This document shows, in pieces, positions 55,980-64,000 of a DNA stretch of 64,000 nt. This stretch comes from Andalucia godoyi (lineage: Eukaryota; Discoba; Jakobea; Jakobida; Andaluciidae), in NCBI GenBank assembly GCA_009859145.1, contig VRVR01000046.1, forward strand, positions 62,001 to 126,000, read 5' to 3'. Below the pieces are notes generated by a model. It was given only the letters and a program-made list of their open reading frames with translations. It was not told where the DNA came from and made no database searches. Position 1 is the first letter of the stretch. Each line of letters starts with the position of its first letter. The translations under genes and the position numbers were made by a program.

Positions 55980-56716
55980 CTTGACGAATTGAAAGGAAAA
56001 GGGAAGGTCCACACACACAAGTAAAAGAAGAGGGAGAAGGAAAAAGACAGAAGAGAGAGATGGACAGAAGAAACAAAGAGAACAGCCTTCTCTAATAATT
56101 CTCGGGAACATCAATTGGGACGGTGGAAATTGGGAGAAACCAAAAGGAAGACCTAGGGTTAGCAGGAGGGGCCGTTCTCTTTTGTGAAATGGGGGCTTTC
56201 CCGGAAGGAAGGCCTAGGGTTGCATGGTCGAAGCATTTCAAGCTGCATTTTGTTAACGAAACAAGCACTAATGAAAAGTCTGAAACCGCGGTCCCCGCCG
56301 ACTACGGTCGAGTCATCTCGTCTTTTTCCGCCACCTCCCACAAAAGGGCCGGGAAAAGGCTGGCAGTTGAGCGGAGACGACTCAAGCAGCTACATACAGC
56401 AGTTCAGAGTGCGGAAACCGACTGGCAACTGGGTGTCCAGGCAAGGCAAAGGAGGCAACGGGCAAGGCAAAGGGGGGCAACGGGCACCAACGGGCACAGA
56501 ACGCTCCTCTGACATATTGCGTGTTTTGAATGCAGTGCAACGGTGTAGTCACGCTACGTAGTGCTGGGAGGTATGCGGGTTGTGCACCGGTGTATGAGTT
56601 TTTTTACAGGCCAATTCTAAATCCGTTCGGCACAGATGGGCAAATGTGTACGCTGTCTACCTTTGTACTTTGGTCGCCGGACCACCCAGGAGCAGGGCGT
56701 GAAATTTGCATGGGTT
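55980..56716. promoter_or_regulatory. RPL27A upstream region with duplicated CCTAGGGTT motif
   Basis: 737 bases. It contains GAAGACCTAGGGTTAG (about 56147-56162) and GGAAGGCCTAGGGTTG (about 56206-56222), which resemble the plant telo-box or a half telomere repeat. Farther out lies a tandem GGGCAAGGCAAAGG / CAACGGGCAC region (about 56437-56497). No gene is seen. The gene at 56717-57460 ends here. Confidence 0.6.
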
Positions 56717-57460
56717 CTAGACGGTCCTTCTTTCGGCGGCGTCAAGAGATACGTGCTGCTGCGTCAGCACGAGTTGCATGGAATGTAGCTGGGAACGAAG
56801 CTGCTCGTTTTCATCTTCAAGATGCCGCAGTCGCTGCAACACCGACTGTTCCGGAACCTCGGGTCCATCGTGCATCTGTCCGATCCCCTGCAGTCCGTCC
56901 AGTTCGGCAGCGTTGATTGATCCCGCGAGTCGACTGTCGCCGTTGCCCAAGCTGCCCGATTCATACAGCCCGAGAGCACCGGGCGTTGCATGCGAGCTCG
57001 CGCTCCCGGAGTCTGCACTGACCGAGGCATACAAATATGGACTCCCAATCTCCATATCTAGGGACCACGAACTCGCTCGGCCGTATGTCTGCAGCGAACC
57101 GCGTCTACGACCCATCTTTCGCCCAGCGATGGGCCCTAGCGTAAGGCACTCGTCCACCACATCGTTCTCATGCGCATCGCCACCAACCCCGCTGCCACTT
57201 CGGCTGCCGCCAAGGCTCATACTGCTGTTCATACTGGACCGCTCATCGGCCACAATATACCCGCCGGATCCCATCAGCATGGGGACCTGCAGCTCGGCAA
57301 AATCCCCAGCTATCGAATCTCGATGTATCATTGCGGAATCGAGCCCCCCGTTCTCAAGCATCCTCGGCGTCCGCAGAGCCGGAAACAGCTCTGTGTCGTC
57401 CAGGGACATTCCGCCATCTGAAAGCATCTGACTTCTACTTCTTTTGACTCTCATTACCAT
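56717..57460 (-). CDS. Unrecognised Ser/Gly-rich protein with short C-terminal coiled coil
   Basis: A 247-residue protein. It starts with a basic stretch (MVMRVKRSRSQM), then is Ser/Gly/Asp-rich with a Gly-Ser run and a basic RKMGRRRG patch. The last 45 residues form a leucine-zipper-like helix (EQSVLQRLRHLEDENEQLRSQLHSMQLVL), with Leu at seven-residue spacing. A basic patch followed by a zipper suggests a small bZIP-like or scaffolding protein, but no DNA-contacting basic region directly precedes the zipper. I give no family. The ATG at 57460 is the first in frame. Confidence 0.55.
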   Translation of the reverse strand: MVMRVKRSRSQMLSDGGMSLDDTELFPALRTPRMLENGGLDSAMIHRDSIAGDFAELQVPMLMGSGGYIVADERSSMNSSMSLGGSRSGSGVGGDAHENDVVDECLTLGPIAGRKMGRRRGSLQTYGRASSWSLDMEIGSPYLYASVSADSGSASSHATPGALGLYESGSLGNGDSRLAGSINAAELDGLQGIGQMHDGPEVPEQSVLQRLRHLEDENEQLRSQLHSMQLVLTQQHVSLDAAERRTV

Positions 57461-57506
57461 TTCAAACCTCCGTCTCTCGTGTTTACGTTGCAGCAGTAGC
57501 AGTAGC

Positions 57507-57539
<33 letters not shown>

Positions 57540-57760
57540 TGTTGTTGTTGTTGTTGCTGTTTGTGTGCTTTTGCTTCCGTGTGGATTTCTATGTTTGCGT
57601 CTGGAAAAAGCTACACAGTCAAGGCGCAAATTCTAAAGTCTTCCTTTCTTTTTTTAATTACTATGCGCGTCGTCTGGAATTGACAGAAACACTTCGCCGG
57701 TCCGGAGGGAAAACTCCCACCCAGTGGAACTGCACACACTTGAACTGCAGAAACACCTTC
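57461..57760. other. Intergenic with AGT trinucleotide repeat
   Basis: An AGC/AGT/TTG repeat block lies at about 57492-57560, upstream of the minus-strand gene at 57460. Nothing else is recognised. Confidence 0.5.
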
Positions 57761-58117
57761 TTATGATACTTTGCGCCGTTTCACATCCGTCAGGTCACAC
57801 AGGTCATCCGCTTCTACGAGCCCCCCATTTCAAGTATGTAAGCAAGTCCCGCATTTTTTTTGTATGAGAGAGTGAATGTTCACAAGACAAACGGGAAACA
57901 ACAAAGAAGAGCACAAAGAAGGATGCAGTGTGAATAGCAACAACATACTGTGAAAAGCAAGCGGAGCCACAAAGTGTCGCGCCATGTCCTCAGCGACTCG
58001 GCCAGCACGCCCAGCTCGATTCTCGGTGTCCGACACATCCGAGTCCGCGTCCGAGTCGTCATCATCCACGATCCTTTCGCGGATCTTTCCCTCGACCTCG
58101 AGCGCCCTCTTTGACAT
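57761..58117 (-). CDS. Small two-exon protein, unrecognised
   Basis: Two exons on the minus strand. Exon 1, 58117 to 57949, encodes MSKRALEVEGKIRER, an Asp/Ser run, then ARHFVAPLAFH plus one base. A canonical GTATGT donor starts at 57948 and a TAG acceptor ends at 57814, giving a 135-nt intron. Exon 2, 57813 to 57761, continues in phase as KADDLCDLTDVKRRKVS and stops. The 73-residue product has an acidic stretch, a helix and a basic tail that could be a nuclear signal. Without the splice the frame reads into a Phe/Leu-rich, clearly non-coding stretch, which supports the intron. I cannot name the family. Confidence 0.55.
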
Positions 58118-58507
58118 TTTCTCTTTCCGCAGCCTTTTTTTTTCTCTCTGCTTTCCCTTCGGGCACTTGGTACTCGGCTCACAGTGGTGGACTCGACAGG
58201 ACTCGCTGAGACGTTGTGACGCTGCGAGCCTGCAAGGAATTGCGAAAAGGCGGGCGTCTGTCGACCGTAGCGAAAGAATCCCCCGACAGCGATGCATCGT
58301 ACCAAATGCACGATAAAACAATTGTCCGTCCTTTCGCAAAATCATTGCAGACTCGATAGCTATCTTGGACAATGGTGACTGTTTCTCGTTTGATTGCAGT
58401 CGTCTTATTTGAGCATCCCGCGCATTGGCACTGGTAGAGCGACAGGCCCGGGAAAGCGTGAGCAGGAGAAGCAAAGGAAAAGGAAAAAAAGAAAAAAAAG
58501 AAACAGC
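58118..58507. promoter_or_regulatory. Divergent region between the 73-residue protein and 3-hydroxyisobutyrate dehydrogenase
   Basis: 390 bases between two divergent starts, with an AG-rich stretch (AAAAAGAAAAAAAAG) just before the dehydrogenase ATG. The minus-strand frame remains open across most of it, but I see no convincing longer start. Confidence 0.45.
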
Positions 58508-59566
58508 ATGCATCGAAGGATGGTTTCGACGGTCTCTCGGCCGATGACGATTGGCTTTATTGGACTTGGCCAAATGGGCTCACGCATGGCGCCGCATCTC
58601 TTGACTGCCCGCCCTAACCCTAACCCTAATCCTAGCTCTAGCTCTAGCGGTAGCGGTAGCGGTGCGTCCTTGGACTTTGATTTGGATGCGTCGGGAGTGC
58701 CACCGCGGCTGCTGGTGTGCGACAACTCGTCGAGTGCAATGGCGTCCTTTTGCGCGCTGCACCCTTCTGCGACTGCGGCAACCATCGAGACCATTGCATC
58801 GACCGCGAATATTATTGTCACGATGCTGCCGACCCCGGCGATCGTCGACTCGGTGTACTCGACGCTGTTTGCACGAGCGTCTACGGCGGGCAGTGACGGC
58901 TCTTCCACAACGAGCCGGCGCCTGTTCATGGACTGCAGCACCATTGACGCTGCGACGACGCGAGCTCTGGCGTCACGCGTCCCCGCGTCTTCCCACTTTG
59001 TGGACGCCCCGGTGTCTGGCGGCGTGAATGGGGCTGCGCAGGGGACGCTGACGTTCATGGTCGGCGGGCCGGCAGCGTCGTTTGCGGTGGCCGCTCCCAT
59101 CTTGCGACGGATGGGAAAGGCCGTTGTCCACTGTGGCGCAGCAGCAGGCTCCGGACAGGTCGTGAAGGCCGCGAACAATCTCGTGCTGGGAGTGTCGATG
59201 ATTGCAGTAGCCGAGGCGATGGCCATGGGTGTTCGAGCGGGTGTCGACCCTGCTGTCCTCGCATCCGTCATCAACGTTTCCACAGGCCGATGCTGGTCCT
59301 CCGACTCATACAACCCGGTCCCAGGCGTCATGCCCAACGTCCCCTCGGCCCGCAACTATGACGGTGGATTCGCAGTGGAACTCATGAAGAAGGACATTGC
59401 ACTCGCCCTGCAGGCCGGTAAGGAATCAGGTCTTTCGATGGCCGCTGCAAAGCTCGCTCTGCAAGAATACTCGGCTCTTGCTGACCATCCAGACTTCAAG
59501 GGAAAGGACTTTTCCGCTGTCTACAAGTATGCCATGGACCAGGCCGCAGCCGCCTCCAAAGCGTAG
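58508..59566 (+). CDS. HIBADH: 3-hydroxyisobutyrate dehydrogenase
   Basis: A 352-residue NAD-dependent dehydrogenase of the 3-hydroxyisobutyrate family in valine breakdown. The N-terminal Rossmann motif GFIGLGQMGSRMA is near residue 16. The substrate-binding block is FVDAPVSGGVNGAAQGTLTFMVGG. GQVVKAANN carries the conserved catalytic Lys. The C-terminal VGVDPAVLASVINVSTGRCWSSD and FAVELMKKDIALAL match the dimerisation domain. Between beta 1 and the next strand lies an insert made of Pro-Asn repeats then Ser, Ser-Gly repeats, encoded by CCCTAA-type repeats. The start ATG at 58508 gives a short basic N-terminus (MHRRMVSTVSR) that could be a mitochondrial targeting signal. The gene precedes an acyl-CoA-binding protein gene on the same strand. 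Confidence 0.9.
   Translation: MHRRMVSTVSRPMTIGFIGLGQMGSRMAPHLLTARPNPNPNPSSSSSGSGSGASLDFDLDASGVPPRLLVCDNSSSAMASFCALHPSATAATIETIASTANIIVTMLPTPAIVDSVYSTLFARASTAGSDGSSTTSRRLFMDCSTIDAATTRALASRVPASSHFVDAPVSGGVNGAAQGTLTFMVGGPAASFAVAAPILRRMGKAVVHCGAAAGSGQVVKAANNLVLGVSMIAVAEAMAMGVRAGVDPAVLASVINVSTGRCWSSDSYNPVPGVMPNVPSARNYDGGFAVELMKKDIALALQAGKESGLSMAAAKLALQEYSALADHPDFKGKDFSAVYKYAMDQAAAASKA
58612..58661 (+). repeat. Telomere-like CCCTAA and TAGCTC repeats inside a coding region
   Basis: Three CCCTAA units followed by CTAGCT-type and GGTAGC-type repeats, in frame inside HIBADH. They encode Pro-Asn, Ser and Ser-Gly repeats. The plain reading is slippage expansion. Confidence 0.8.
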
Positions 59567-59888
59567 CGGGCCACCGTCCACCCCCCATACATAGGACGCT
59601 GGGAGTTTGGAGCCAAAGAGGATGATAGTACAAGGTAAAGCGACGGTAGTAGATGGTCTCTTGAACGGAGCGTTTTTGGTATTTGCTTTTGGTATTTGCT
59701 TTTGCTTTTGCTTTTGCTTTTGCTTTTGCTTTTGCTTTTGTTGTTTTTGACATAGAAAGGAGGACGCTGCTGATTCCTTTGGCTTGTGTTTTTTGTTTTT
59801 TTGGGGTGAACCTTATTCTGCTTTGAGTTTTCTGCCATTTAGTGGGGAAGGGCGGAAAGAGAGGACTGAGGGAGGAGGAGGCGGAAAC
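59567..59888. other. Intergenic with (TTTTGC)n repeat
   Basis: 322 bases on the path from HIBADH to the acyl-CoA-binding gene. About eight TTTTGC units at 59682-59741. Nothing else is recognised. Confidence 0.6.
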
Positions 59889-60896
59889 ATGGAGTTAAGC
59901 GAGGCGGAAAAGAGGCTTGTGTGGGATCATGCATTTCGGAAAGCAGTGGCGATAGTGACATCGTCATCGTCGTCGTCGGTAGAAGAAGCGTCGAGTAGTG
60001 ACGACGAAGAGTTGCCCACTGCAGTGTTGGGATCGGTTGATTTTGCAGGGAATCGAGCGTCTGGCAGTGGATTAGGGACGGGGGACTTGTCGAATGAGGA
60101 CAAGTTGCAAGTGTATGCACTGTACAAGCAAGCAACAGAGGGTGATTTGCCGGTAGAGAGAGAGCGGCCCGGGTGGACACGGGCTGTGGAGAGAGCAAAG
60201 TTTGATGCATGGGCTAAAAAGAGAGGAATGAGTGGTCGTGATGCACAGATCGAGTATGTCCGACGAGTCTGTGGTGAGGGTGTTGTCGATCGCATTCATC
60301 ACGCGATTGCAGCTTGGCGCACGCACAGTCCCGGTCCCAGTCTCAGTCTCAGTCTCAGTCACAACGAGAGTCAGAGCCAGAGCCACGATGAGAGTCAATG
60401 GCCAAGCCAGAGTGAGAGCCAGAGCCAGAGCCGTGGCGCTGTGTCAAGGGAGAGGCTGAATGAGACGGCAGGTGAAGAAATGGAACGGGTTGAACGGCGG
60501 CTGGATGAAGAGAGTCGGAAGGGTAGCCTGGAGACTCGGCTTGGGATGCTGGTGGTGTCGCTGGAAGAGTCCGAGGTGCGGCTGCGTGAACTCGAGCAGC
60601 GCTCGATTGCAGCATTGGAAAAGGTGGAGCTGCGATTGGCTTCTTCGCACGAAGAAATGGTGCGGACACGAGAAGTGGTCTTGGAAAGACTTCGAGACGT
60701 CGCAATGGACAGGGCATCCGCTGTGCTCATTCCGACTCGTGGCGGCAGCAGCAGCATGTCGTGGACCGTGTTGCTCCGGAAGCTGACATTGTGGGGCGGG
60801 TTCACAATTGCGCTGGCTTGGGTCATTGTCCGCATTACAAACAGCCAGCACATCGCAGAAAGTGTGCGCAGAGTGCGCCGAGCAAAAAGGTTGTAA
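59889..60896 (+). CDS. Acyl-CoA-binding, tail-anchored protein (ACBD5-like)
   Basis: A 335-residue protein. The N-terminal acyl-CoA-binding domain (about residues 5-140) begins RLVWDHAFRKAVAIV and has LSNEDKLQVYALYKQATEGDL, the Trp of GWTRAVERAKFDAW and YVRRVCG. An acidic Ser/Asp insert sits inside the domain, between its first helix and the LSNEDK block. A Ser/Gln/Glu-rich linker leads to a coiled coil (about 200-280). A single hydrophobic span near the end (LWGGFTIALAWVIVRI), followed by a basic tail, is a typical tail anchor. ACB domain plus coiled coil plus tail anchor matches animal ACBD5, a peroxisome-ER tether through VAP, or fungal counterparts. A FFAT motif is not evident by eye. It converges with Ku70. 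Confidence 0.82.
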   Translation: MELSEAEKRLVWDHAFRKAVAIVTSSSSSSVEEASSSDDEELPTAVLGSVDFAGNRASGSGLGTGDLSNEDKLQVYALYKQATEGDLPVERERPGWTRAVERAKFDAWAKKRGMSGRDAQIEYVRRVCGEGVVDRIHHAIAAWRTHSPGPSLSLSLSHNESQSQSHDESQWPSQSESQSQSRGAVSRERLNETAGEEMERVERRLDEESRKGSLETRLGMLVVSLEESEVRLRELEQRSIAALEKVELRLASSHEEMVRTREVVLERLRDVAMDRASAVLIPTRGGSSSMSWTVLLRKLTLWGGFTIALAWVIVRITNSQHIAESVRRVRRAKRL

Positions 60897-60988
60897 AAAG
60901 GGAAAGTATACCGCCAGAAATTGCATGCAATGCTGTTTTCCACCCTGTTATCATGGAGGGAAAAAATGGATTTTCAACACAGATGGTT

Positions 60989-63022
60989 TTACTGCTGACT
61001 AGGGGCCGTGGAAAGATACACTGTTAGCCGCTGGATAAGATCGTCCTTTTTGCCTGTGGTAAGGATGCCTCGTGGTTTGAGAAGCTCCTTGATCTGCGCA
61101 ACGGTCATCCGCGAGATCTCCTGGGATTCCATAAGCTCGCGGAGCTGATCATCTGTCGTGGAATCAACATCGACGGCTCGGGCACGCTTTCGTGACTCCG
61201 AGGCTTCCGTCTTGGCCGCTTTGCTGCGTGTTGCGCTGTCGAGTTCGTCATTGTACGTGGGAGGGAAGAAGTGACGCGCAAATTCCTCCATCTCGGTCTT
61301 TGCTTTGCGCTCCATATGTTCAGAAGACGTGTATGTGAGGTCAGAAGGAAGCTCCGGAGCCCCTTCTCGCTGCAGTGCACGGTGCTGAAGAGCGACAAGG
61401 AATCGTGCCAGGGCAGGGTTGGGAAGCTGCCCCGACTTGTAATCATACGACAATCGATCCACGAGGCGGCGGCTCACAGCATCGCTTTGCTTCGTGGCAC
61501 TCGTTGGAGTACTCTGATCGGTGAACTTTGCGCCAAGATCAAGGGAGCGAAACTCTGAAGAGTACGGAAGCGGAACAATGCACATTCCTGGAGGCGCAAC
61601 CTGCGAGGTGGGGTCCACCGGATCAAGCACTTCATCCTGCGGAACCAGCGCAACAAACATGCACTTTCCACTGCGCCGGCGAACGATTCGTGCAATTGCG
61701 ATTCTTTTGTTCTGGAGCATACGGGCCCACAACGCTATGAAGGCCCGGGTGGAACCGGATACTTTCTTTTCGTTTGGGTACAAAAACGAGCAATGGCCGG
61801 AGTGGAACGTGCTTCGCAGAAAGGAAGCCTCCACAAATGCAAGAACCGTGATTTTCGGGTCGTCCTTGCTGATGTTCATGAGCGCCAGTTCTGAGTGCAG
61901 GAAAGTCACAGGACTGCCGCCGTACATGAATTCTTTGCCTCCTTGGGCTGCCATATCCATGACTTCGCCCGTATCAATGGAAATGTAGTTTGTTTTCAAA
62001 GACACATTGCGGAAGTCGTCCACCTTGACGACCGCAGTCCGGGGCTTCGTTGCTTTTCGCACAAGTGTGTAGACCGACACCGATAAGTCAAAAGATCGTC
62101 CGGACGGGTTAGGAATCGACAACGGAAAGGTCGTAAGTGCGCGTTTTCGAAAAGTCTGTTTGTTCATGCTGTCCACAATATCTTCCAACGAGGATGTGAT
62201 AATCTTGACAGGCGCATCCTCGTTTTCGAGATCACATTCCAAGCTAAGGGAATCGTCGGACTCTGGCGGTTGTTTGGTCAATTTCAGCACGTGACTCCAG
62301 AACTTTGCCTTTGCAAAGGACAGAGGATCTGCAACAAGAGGCAAGATGTTGACCAGGACGCCTTGGGAAAGCATGTCGCGCATCTTTTCAAGGCAGTTCC
62401 GCACTCCGAAGTCGACGCATGGATTCAAGTCGTAGGTGAGTAAGAAGATTCGGCGAAAATCCCAGGTCTTTGGCAACTTTGAAAACGCCAGGGACGCAAC
62501 ATAAAATGACCCCGCGAGCTTGACTTGCTCTGGTTTTCCAAAATCACACACGGTGACCAAACGGAGGGGATTTGCAGCAAGATTTTCCAGCTCTATGATC
62601 CGTTCTGCAGACGGAACATCAAGATCCTGCAAGACATAGACTCCTTCCTGCTGGACATGGTTCTTGCTTCGTTGCGCTCCAAAAAACAAGACTGCCACAC
62701 GATCGTTTTCAGCACTCAGTATCTTTTTCGAGTAAGTTGAGGCGACTGCCAGCAATGTTTTTTGAATCGGTGTTCGCATGGCCTTCACATCTTCCAACTC
62801 CAGCAGTTTCTCCTTTTGTTCCATGGTCGCATTTGGCTCTTTTTGAAGAAGATCCATCAAGGGAGGGAACATCGGAAGACGGCAATCAATCAGAAAGACA
62901 ACAGCATCGCGCGACGAAAACTCGACATCCTCCAGAAGATGCTGCTGCTCTGAATCACCACCGACCACAGTTTCAGTCCCATCGTCCCCTCCAATTGAAG
63001 AGGAATCTTCGTACCACGACAT
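60989..63022 (-). CDS. XRCC6: Ku70 (XRCC6), DNA end-binding subunit
   Basis: A 677-residue Ku70 protein. The N-terminal vWA-like domain starts DAVVFLIDCRLPMF near residue 27. The central Ku core beta-barrel (about 270-480) includes RKATKPRTAVVK, SDDSLSLE-type acidic and LVPQDEVLDP segments. A C-terminal arm follows, and a SAP domain (about 630-670) has MTVAQIKELLKPRGI and KKDDLIQRL, specific to Ku70 over Ku80. With Ku80 it binds broken DNA ends, recruits non-homologous end-joining factors and protects telomeres. The ATG at 63022 (MSWYEDSS) is used; upstream open sequence is Cys/Val-rich leader. An acidic N-terminus precedes the vWA fold, as in other Ku70s. Confidence 0.93.
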   Translation of the reverse strand: MSWYEDSSSIGGDDGTETVVGGDSEQQHLLEDVEFSSRDAVVFLIDCRLPMFPPLMDLLQKEPNATMEQKEKLLELEDVKAMRTPIQKTLLAVASTYSKKILSAENDRVAVLFFGAQRSKNHVQQEGVYVLQDLDVPSAERIIELENLAANPLRLVTVCDFGKPEQVKLAGSFYVASLAFSKLPKTWDFRRIFLLTYDLNPCVDFGVRNCLEKMRDMLSQGVLVNILPLVADPLSFAKAKFWSHVLKLTKQPPESDDSLSLECDLENEDAPVKIITSSLEDIVDSMNKQTFRKRALTTFPLSIPNPSGRSFDLSVSVYTLVRKATKPRTAVVKVDDFRNVSLKTNYISIDTGEVMDMAAQGGKEFMYGGSPVTFLHSELALMNISKDDPKITVLAFVEASFLRSTFHSGHCSFLYPNEKKVSGSTRAFIALWARMLQNKRIAIARIVRRRSGKCMFVALVPQDEVLDPVDPTSQVAPPGMCIVPLPYSSEFRSLDLGAKFTDQSTPTSATKQSDAVSRRLVDRLSYDYKSGQLPNPALARFLVALQHRALQREGAPELPSDLTYTSSEHMERKAKTEMEEFARHFFPPTYNDELDSATRSKAAKTEASESRKRARAVDVDSTTDDQLRELMESQEISRMTVAQIKELLKPRGILTTGKKDDLIQRLTVYLSTAPSQQ

Positions 63023-63387
63023 TCCTCGGCAATCAAAACACGTCTTCAAAACAGCACACACCACCACACACGACACCACATATACACATATGCACAGAAA
63101 CGCACAGAAGAAAATGCACAGAAAATGCACCGAGTCGGAGTACTCACGTGAGTTTTCTCAACGATTCGTGAAAAGCGGGTATTACAACTGCTCAAGATTG
63201 AGTCCTTAACGACTGTCAGCGAAGCATCAATTTCGGTTAAACTCGGTATTTCCTTTCGTTTATTATAGCATATTCTGTAATTGTTTGTCATTATTTTCAC
63301 TATTTTTGATGGCTTTTCTTTTTTCTTCTGTGTTTTTTTTTTGAATTCAAGGATTTGCGATTGTACATACTTGGGATAAATGAAGAG
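63023..63387. promoter_or_regulatory. Divergent promoter, Ku70 / gene at 63388
   Basis: 365 bases with a CA/CACACA-rich stretch near the Ku70 start and AT-rich sequence beyond. No gene is seen. Confidence 0.5.
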
Positions 63388-64000
63388 ATGGAAGGCTCAC
63401 GAAGCGGGAAGAGGAAAGGTGAAGACGCAATGAAACCAGCCGTTTCGCTGTCTGATCAGTTCACGAGGATCCGAATGAAGCTTGCCGAAACTCTCAGACG
63501 AGATGTTTGGGTGGAGCATGAAATGAACAGCTTGATCGATGAGGAGCTATGCCGCCTGTGCAGCCAACTTCATATTAACGATGCCGGGCCTCGAAAGAGC
63601 AATATACATAATTCACATTCCGCTGCATACCCTGCGAAATGCACGTCGGCCTCTGCTTCGTTTGTCAGCGAAGGAGGCCTGCACGAGGCTTCTGAACAGC
63701 CCAGCTTGTTTCCAGCACGGGCGGCTGCTTCAAAAAAAAAGCTAGAGCACAAGCGTCCGCGTTACATGTGGTCAACAGCTGCGGTGGAGGTCCGATCCGA
63801 GCGTCCGCAACGAGTGCCTTATCGGACAGCTTTCGAGCACCGCATATCCGCAAAGGCCGCAAATCGAAATCATGACGGATATTCAGTTCAAACGGACGTA
63901 TTGCTGCGTGCGTCGACATCGGTGAAACAGCAGGAGAATGATCATGGAGCGCAGAAACAACCGGCCGTCCCGTTTTTGGACAAATTGCTCGAGTGCCTCG
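63388..64000 (+). CDS. Start of an unrecognised protein (3' end outside window)
   Basis: ATG at 63388 opens a frame that runs without a stop to the right edge, 204 residues so far. It starts MEGSRSGKRKGED, a likely nuclear signal, then a helical block (SLSDQFTRIRMKLAETLRRDVWVEHEMN) with a Cys pair LCRLCSQ near residue 54. It continues as Ser/Ala/Lys-rich, low-similarity sequence with another basic patch (SKKKLEHKRPR). It shares a divergent promoter with Ku70. Function is unknown. Confidence 0.65.
   Translation, partial: MEGSRSGKRKGEDAMKPAVSLSDQFTRIRMKLAETLRRDVWVEHEMNSLIDEELCRLCSQLHINDAGPRKSNIHNSHSAAYPAKCTSASASFVSEGGLHEASEQPSLFPARAAASKKKLEHKRPRYMWSTAAVEVRSERPQRVPYRTAFEHRISAKAANRNHDGYSVQTDVLLRASTSVKQQENDHGAQKQPAVPFLDKLLECL

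Noticed and set aside
57830-58573. A 247-codon minus-strand frame as a signal-peptide protein
   Set aside because: The unspliced reading gives Phe/Leu-rich non-coding sequence after a strong GTATGT donor; the spliced 73-residue model is better.
58612-58661. The CCCTAA repeats as a real telomere end
   Set aside because: Only three units, inside a well-conserved gene that continues on both sides.
41593-59741. Tandem repeats (CACCA, TTTTGC, TC, AAT) as CRISPR arrays
   Set aside because: The units are 2-6 bp with no spacers; they are microsatellites in a eukaryotic genome.

Overview
This is a nuclear window from a compact, gene-dense, intron-poor unicellular eukaryote. The evidence is eukaryote-only machinery: separase, TAF13, a kinesin-10-like motor, a Tctex-type dynein light chain, Ku70, a RAP1-type telomere protein, a GCN1/GCN20 pair, MTMR14, BRAP2, MPC1 and uL15/RPL27A. 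Two tRNA genes carry eukaryotic A and B boxes and T-run terminators. Most proteins are single uninterrupted reading frames, but two genes need small introns (GT...AG, 69 and 135 nt) to make sense. I cannot name the species. Flagellum-linked proteins hint at a ciliated protist, and nothing plastid-specific is visible.

Layout. 1-9.9 kb: 3' part of a large multipass membrane protein, RsmE-type rRNA methyltransferase, separase, tRNA-Glu and MPC1. 9.9-20.5 kb: a probably myristoylated ankyrin/RING protein, Tctex light chain, TAF13 and three unrecognised genes. 20.5-32.4 kb: mitochondrial ferredoxin, kinesin, RAP1, a LysM-like protein, an RCC1-repeat protein and an F-x-x-L-Y repeat protein. 32.7-46.3 kb: LRR/coiled-coil protein, PAS-linked adenylyl cyclase, GCN20/ABCF3 head-to-head with a short GCN1, and tRNA-Ile. 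46.6-64 kb: MTMR14, DUF1697, polyprenol reductase, BRAP2, RPL27A, 3-hydroxyisobutyrate dehydrogenase, an ACBD5-like protein, Ku70 and the start of an unknown gene at the right edge. Genes lie on both strands, often a few hundred bases or less apart, with many divergent pairs sharing one short promoter.

The most unusual content is a scatter of five short relics of a TnpB/Fanzor-type transposon nuclease, at about 3.3, 8.6, 13.9, 35.8 and 51.2 kb. They fall into two internally deleted families plus one 3' fragment. Members of a family share the same deletion junction, so the deleted forms appear to have been copied. All keep, or end near, the same 3' end. Other points of interest are a nuclear-looking tRNA-Ile with a GAT anticodon, telomere-like G-rich motifs upstream of both RAP1 and RPL27A, and a GCN1 that stops before the GCN2-binding region while sitting divergently beside its partner GCN20.
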